This document shows positions 59,954 to 64,000 of a DNA stretch of 64,000 bases, piece after piece (within the stretch, counting starts at the first letter, position 1; every line of letters starts with the position of its first letter). The notes under the pieces are model-generated. The model searched no databases and was not told the DNA's origin. It saw only the letters and a program-made list of their open reading frames with translations. A program made the translations under genes and the position numbers. This DNA is from Lolium rigidum (lineage: Eukaryota > Streptophyta > Magnoliopsida > Poales > Poaceae). The stretch is from positions 396,720,249-396,784,248 of the forward strand of contig NC_061510.1 in the NCBI RefSeq assembly GCF_022539505.1, written 5' to 3'.

Positions 59954-60677
59954 TGGAAAAAGAAAAGAAAAAAAGAAAGAAAAAAGAGTTAGAAAAGTGA
60001 GAGAGTTAGAGAGGATGTTCAACGTCAGTTGTTCATGTTGTCCCGGTATGGATGACCTATATTTGAGATACCTATCTCCTTTGGTCCTTTGTACATGCGG
60101 CATGAAGGTACCCCATTGCGATACTTGATTGAAACATGTGTGTTGAAAAGTCTTGGTAACCCGAAGCTGAGTTACAAGAGGTGTCGTCCTTAGCATTCAA
60201 GAAAATGTGGCAACATTTACTCATAAGAAGTCACACACATGACACATAGATATCTTCTTACAAGAGATTCATGGTACCCCATCCTTATTATTATTGTTGA
60301 CATGCATTGCATATCTCAAAACCTTGTTTTATTCTCTCTACTTTTTTATTTTGTTGGAGGTTTAGCACATACATTCCCTGCTTACTTTCTTGTGTTCAAG
60401 AGTCAAAATAAATATTCAAGAAAATAGAGGATAAAGAGTCTTCCAACAATTCTATAGGATTCTCCTAAGCATGCTTTATGATTCATACCACTTATCATTC
60501 ATGTTTCTTACAATGATATTTACTATTATGCATGCTTTGTAGAATGTAAGAGTTATCACTTGATGAGTTTGTATTACTTATTGTCATTATTTATTGACTA
60601 AATCTTGTGATACTTTGCATGATTATTTAGAAGCTATATATAATAAACTTCAAAGTTCATATTAGTTTTATCACCTT
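58354..60677 (+). other. Long non-coding 3' domain of element C
   Basis: No coding capacity is seen. Polypurine-core boxes are at 57855-57868 (just upstream, inside decayed coding) and 58952-58967. A GA microsatellite and purine-rich tract lie at about 59870-60015. The block 59776-60190 matches 3690-4060 of element A (GTTGTCCCGGTATGGATG, TTTGTACATGCGGCATGAAGG). Confidence 0.55.
59911..59953 (+). repeat. GA microsatellite
   Basis: An almost pure (GA)n run interrupted by one GATAGA, within a longer purine-rich stretch. It interrupts the region that is conserved between elements A and C. Confidence 0.8.
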
Positions 60678-60713
60678 TATGCTAGGGACGAGCATAGAGT
60701 AAGCTTGGGGATG
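60678..60713 (+). other. Hairpin plus polypurine tract next to the 3' LTR of element C
   Basis: TATGCT (60678-60683) pairs with AGCATA (60691-60696) around AGGGACG. Four bases later comes AAGCTTGGGGATG (60701-60713), and the LTR starts at 60715. Confidence 0.6.
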
Positions 60714-60714
60714 T

Positions 60715-62257
60715 TGATGCATGTAAAATGCATACATGAACTTTATCTTTTACCATATTGATGAATTCCCACATATTTGCAACATGTATGATGTCCTCCG
60801 GTCGATACGAGTGCATCGAGAAACCTATACGGAGTCCAATTGACCTTGGATTTTTTGAGCATCACTTTTTCATCGGGAGAAGCACCCTGGAGCTTTGGAG
60901 GAGGTATGGATGGGCCTGAGGCCCAAAAGAGGGCGCGCCACCCAACCTTTTTCAGCCGTCGATCACCCAACTGACTTGATTCTTTCTCCCACCGATGTAT
61001 TTTGACCTAAAAATCACTATATATAAAACCCCGGAGAGTTCTCGGGAGGAGAGCGCCGCAGAAGACAGAAACATGAAAATAGAAGCCTGCAGCATCGGAG
61101 ATTGAAAGGGGAAACTCCGCCCGGATCAGCGCCGGAGGGATCTTCACCTTCTCCAGCGTCTTCATCATCACCATGATCAAGGGGAAGTAGTCCACCTCTG
61201 GACTACGGGTTTGTGGCAGTAGCTTGGTATGTTTCTCTCATGTTCTTCCTAGTTCTTAGTGCCATATGAGCTGCCCTACATGATTACGGCCATATTTGAA
61301 ATATCTATGTGGTGGATCCTTATTCTATGATATTATGCTACGAGATTTGATTGTATTATGTGTAAGATGTATTGATAGATGCATATTAGGTACCCCGTTC
61401 TTAAGTATTTGTTCTGATCCAACATCTACGCAAGAGCGTGTGTGGGGTGATGTGTGTATTAGATGAAGTGGCATGGTTTTAGTGATTGAATAGTGACAAA
61501 AAAATCATGATCTATTATGATTTTGTCTTTTCTTTTGCTACCTCACTAGGGATAAAGTGAATGCATGTGCTATGATCGTCACGTGACAAAAGTGATGATC
61601 TTGTTTGTTCAAGGTAGCATATTCGATATTCAAACATCATGTCAAAGTACTTGTGGCTATGCTCTGTTAATTCTTAATACAAGATTACATGATGTTTTCC
61701 CTTTCTTGTGGAGTATAAGAGAGATGTGTGTCATCATCTGTATGTTATCATTTTGCATCCTCATATCTCATTGACGAATTGTTATTTGTCCACTACAACT
61801 TAAAAGAGAGAATAGTCAAGTGAACCCATGAACCCCGATCTATTTTTTGTCATAAGAAACACCGTTATCTTGCTTTTATCTTGTTTTCTATTTGCTGCAC
61901 CATTTTAATCTAAAAATACAAAAATATATACTTTTATTATTTGCATCTAAAACACCAAAAACAATCAACCTCTTTACTGTTTTTACTTAGTTACTTAGTT
62001 TTACTCGCTTTATTACTTGTGTTTTATTTACTTACGCAAAATCTTGTGCTTGAAAATCACATGGTGAAGTTGGGGATACAAGCCTTTATTCTACTTTGCA
62101 GGATTGCTAGAAGAAGGGAATTTGTTCAGTTCCCCGAGAGTTCGATATAAACCCTCGAGTCACCCTTTTGGGGAAAATTACTTTCTAAACTACACACTTT
62201 GCACTTGAAGTCCCAACGTTTCAAGAAGACTTTTTTTGGTGTTGTTTAGCTCCATCA
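60715..62257 (+). repeat. 3' LTR of element C
   Basis: It starts TGATGCATGTAAAATGCATAC and ends GCTCCATCA, giving TGATG...CATCA ends and a length of 1543 bp. TATATATAAAACCCCGGAG at about 61018-61036 is the likely promoter TATA. Its second half matches 42430-43155. Confidence 0.85.
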
Positions 62258-62530
62258 CCGGCGTAATCTGCATGTAGTGGGGTTGACATCTCTGGCTTGC
62301 TCAATTGTACTATTAGCAACTTTTTCTTGCGTGGGAAGAAAGATGTAGTACTACTATTAACTAGAGAGTAGTGCAATGCACATGTGAAAGGGACATGATG
62401 GTTGCTAGTCGCGGGACGAGATTGATGAGTTTGCGTCGTGAACTGAACGTCAAGTCCAACCCAAAACACTTTGTTTTATGCCAGTAGGTGATCTAGCATG
62501 GTGAAAATCTATCAAGAACAATATGCATGT
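62258..62530. other. Intergenic segment with a partial copy further right
   Basis: AACTTTTTCTTGCGTGGGAAGAAAGATGTAGTAC at about 62318-62351 resembles AACTTTCTTTTGTGGGAAGAGAGATGTGGTAC at about 62866-62897, and the similarity continues for some 40 bases. No gene is visible. Confidence 0.4.
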
Positions 62531-62840
62531 GCTCCCATCCGTTCCAAAACACATGTTGCGTTTAAGTTTTAGCAAAAGTCGAACTTTGTAAAGCTTGGCC
62601 GACTATAGAGAAAAGCTTATCATTATGTACGATGTTGAATGCGTACAGTACGGAAGTACTCTCTCCGGTCTCTTTTAATTGACTCGAATTTAGTACAACT
62701 TTATACTAAATTTAAGTCAATTAAAAAAGATCGGAGGAAGTACATTTCAGTATAATTCTAATAATGTTAACTCAATATGGTAAAATTTGGCATATCTTGT
62801 AATGTAATTGGTTAAACTTTACAAAGTATGGCTTTCACGC
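62531..62840. mobile_element. Probable older Stowaway-like MITE hosting a second MITE
   Basis: CTCCCATCCGTTCCAAAACACATGT at its left and ACTTTACAAAGTATGGCTTTCACGC at its right resemble the end and subterminal parts of Stowaway elements, split by the MITE at 62659-62740. The right end is not sharply defined. Confidence 0.4.
62659..62740. mobile_element. Stowaway MITE, 82 bp
   Basis: CTCTCTCCGGTCTCTTTTAA and the reverse complement of TTAAAAAAGATCGGAGGAAG are terminal inverted repeats, and the whole element is almost a perfect foldback around ATTTAGTACAACTTTATACTAAAT. TA flanks both ends (62657-62658 and 62741-62742). Confidence 0.8.
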
Positions 62841-63228
62841 AAAATGATGCGCTAACATATATAGTAACTTTCTTTTGTGGGAAGAGAGATGTGGTACCGG
62901 TAAGCAGAGTGCAGTGCAGTGCGCGCGTGAGAGGAAAGAAGACGGCGGTGGATGGATCCGCCGGCCGGGTCGGGAGCGTGCCTAGCTGGTACAGTATACG
63001 CGAAGTGCGGTGAGATGAGGCGGCTTTGGGTTTGTGAAGGGGTACGTTGTTGGGCGTGGCACAGGATCACGCAGGCAGCACACACCGGCCAGCTACAGAT
63101 GCACATTAAGTCATTAACCCATCGATCCCACTCGCATAACCGCCTCTCTGAGAGTGTTGGTACGAAAAGATTCTGGCTGCCTAGGGCGGAGCGCCCGCAC
63201 AAGCAAAGGCCACACCGCACCACACACG

Positions 63229-63236
63229 CTATATAT
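63229..63236 (+). promoter_or_regulatory. TATA box of a plus-strand gene at the right edge
   Basis: TATATATA within CACGCTATATATACGCAGCC is followed by a pyrimidine-rich leader (CTTCTCTTCTCTTCTCATCT), as at many plant transcription starts. The first ATG with a good splice context is at 63488. Confidence 0.55.
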
Positions 63237-63348
63237 ACGCAGCCATCCATTTCTTCTCTTCTCTTCTCATCTCATCTCACCAGGCCGCCCGTCTCTACAC
63301 TAGAAGCGAGGATCGGGGGTCATAGCAGGTGAAAGAGAAGGTGACCTC

Positions 63349-63377
63349 AAATCCAAATCCAAATCCAAATCCAAATC
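63349..63377 (+). repeat. AAATCC hexanucleotide microsatellite in the leader
   Basis: Nearly five perfect copies of AAATCC between the TATA box and the first ATG of the gene at the right edge. Confidence 0.8.
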
Positions 63378-63487
63378 TGCACTTCTCGCTTCTCCTTTCT
63401 CGTCTTCCGGTTTATTTTCCTCACATTTCCTTCTCCATCTCTCTTTGCTAGCCACGTTCACGTAGGAGCTGCGCTGGTGGTGGATCG

Positions 63488-64000
63488 ATGCAGCCCGAGT
63501 CCAAGGTACGACGCACGCAGGACGGACTGCTCGCTTCTCGATCATCCATCGTTTCGCTTGGCTGGATAAATCTCTAGCTACGTACGTGCTGGCGCTCACC
63601 GGCCGTGTGGCTTAGATTAGATCCATCCATTTGTTCACGATCCACTATGCTACGCGCGCGTACGTGCAGATCCATCTACTACTGCCGATCGACTTCTTCT
63701 TCGCTTCTCGTGGAATTAATTTGTTCCTAAAATATTGCTAGTGTTCTAGGCCGTATCTTGTCTTCCAGCTTTCGCATCCGTCCTCTTCCTTGGGGCTGGT
63801 CCTTCTGTTCATGCGTGCGTGCAGGTACCCACGAACGAGCTGCCTCAACGATGGATCTGACGGACGGCGCGCGCGCGGTGCTGCCTTTCTTTTGTTGTTG
63901 TTGCTGCTGTGTTGACGTCCAAAGTTCTTGGAAGACGCAAGCTCGGCGCACGTCGTCGTCTCGTCCGTGTGGTCTTTTGATTTCGGCCGGTCTTTGTTTA
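63488..64000 (+). CDS. 5' end of an unidentified gene (partial, runs out of the window)
   Basis: After the TATA box (63229) and a roughly 220-nt leader, ATGCAGCCCGAGTCCAAG|GTACGA gives a six-codon first coding exon (MQPESK, 63488-63505) with a good GT donor. The rest (63506-64000) looks like intron, rich in GTACGT/CGTGCG and containing GTGCGTGCAG|GTACCC at about 63815-63830 as a possible acceptor. No domain can be read, so the family is unknown. It is also possible that this is a non-coding first exon. Confidence 0.4.

Larger units (their letters stand above)
42430..62257 (+). mobile_element. Element C: non-autonomous gypsy-type retrotransposon split by element B
   Basis: The 3' LTR (60715-62257) matches a 5' LTR remnant (42430-43155). 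Between them lie a leader, a gag (43407 onward, resuming after the nested element at 56890), a retropepsin (57900-58295) and a long non-coding 3' domain. The first 0.9 kb of the 5' LTR is missing, so no target duplication can be found. There is no RT or integrase other than that of the nested element. The two LTRs differ at many sites, so this insertion is much older than element B. Layout and motifs match element A. Confidence 0.8.

Overview
This window is plant nuclear DNA from a grass, most likely a Pooideae (wheat, barley, oat or ryegrass group). Evidence: genes have many GT-AG introns, intergenic space is filled with nested LTR retrotransposons, and the left-hand LTR beginning TGATACGTCTC with its AAGCTTGGGGATGC polypurine tract looks like families I know from Triticeae and relatives. 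Also present are CACTA, Harbinger and Stowaway elements and a SINE. The species cannot be fixed from sequence alone.

Layout. 1-6238: the 3' part of a Ty3/gypsy-type element (element A) carrying only gag and a retropepsin, a long non-coding 3' domain, and a complete 3' LTR. 6239-7190: GC-rich repeat-like DNA. 7684-10524 and 16926-19888 (both minus): two tandem paralogous three-exon genes for DUF569 proteins. They are separated by about 6 kb of decayed DNA that includes a Copia-type (Angela/BARE-like) LTR relic. 20.5-24.9 kb: intergenic DNA with a tiny LINE-tail insertion and a Stowaway MITE. 24945-36297 (minus): a complete 19-exon gene for an RBM28/Nop4-like nucleolar protein with five RRMs (979 aa as I splice it). 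Its intron 8 holds a SINE, and its promoter has a telo-box and GGCCCA-type elements. 37056-38198: a Harbinger-type element with its own ORF. 38.2-40.8 kb: AT-rich DNA without recognisable genes. 40815-42159: a non-autonomous CACTA element that splits a possible gene fragment.

From 42430 to 62257 lies element C, a second gag-retropepsin-only gypsy element related to element A. Its gag is split by a complete nested gypsy element B (43788-56884) flanked by the 5-bp target duplication ATAAT. Element B has Gag-PR-RT-RNaseH-INT order, no chromodomain that I can see, and a long 3' region carrying an antisense gene with its own TATA box. This is typical of the Tat lineage. All its reading frames are broken by small indels. 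The last 1.7 kb has nested Stowaway MITEs and the promoter and first exon of a plus-strand gene that runs out of the window.

The most interesting signal is the non-coding part of elements A and C. They lack RT and integrase and differ a good deal in sequence. Even so, they share (1) a hairpin motif 12-14 nt after the gag-pro stop, (2) hairpin-forming internal copies of the polypurine-tract core, (3) a conserved 3' non-coding block, and (4) a hairpin exactly 4 nt upstream of the polypurine tract with an AGGG loop and a changed but still paired stem. Together these look like a set of cis-acting RNA elements that let a coding-poor element use another element's machinery.
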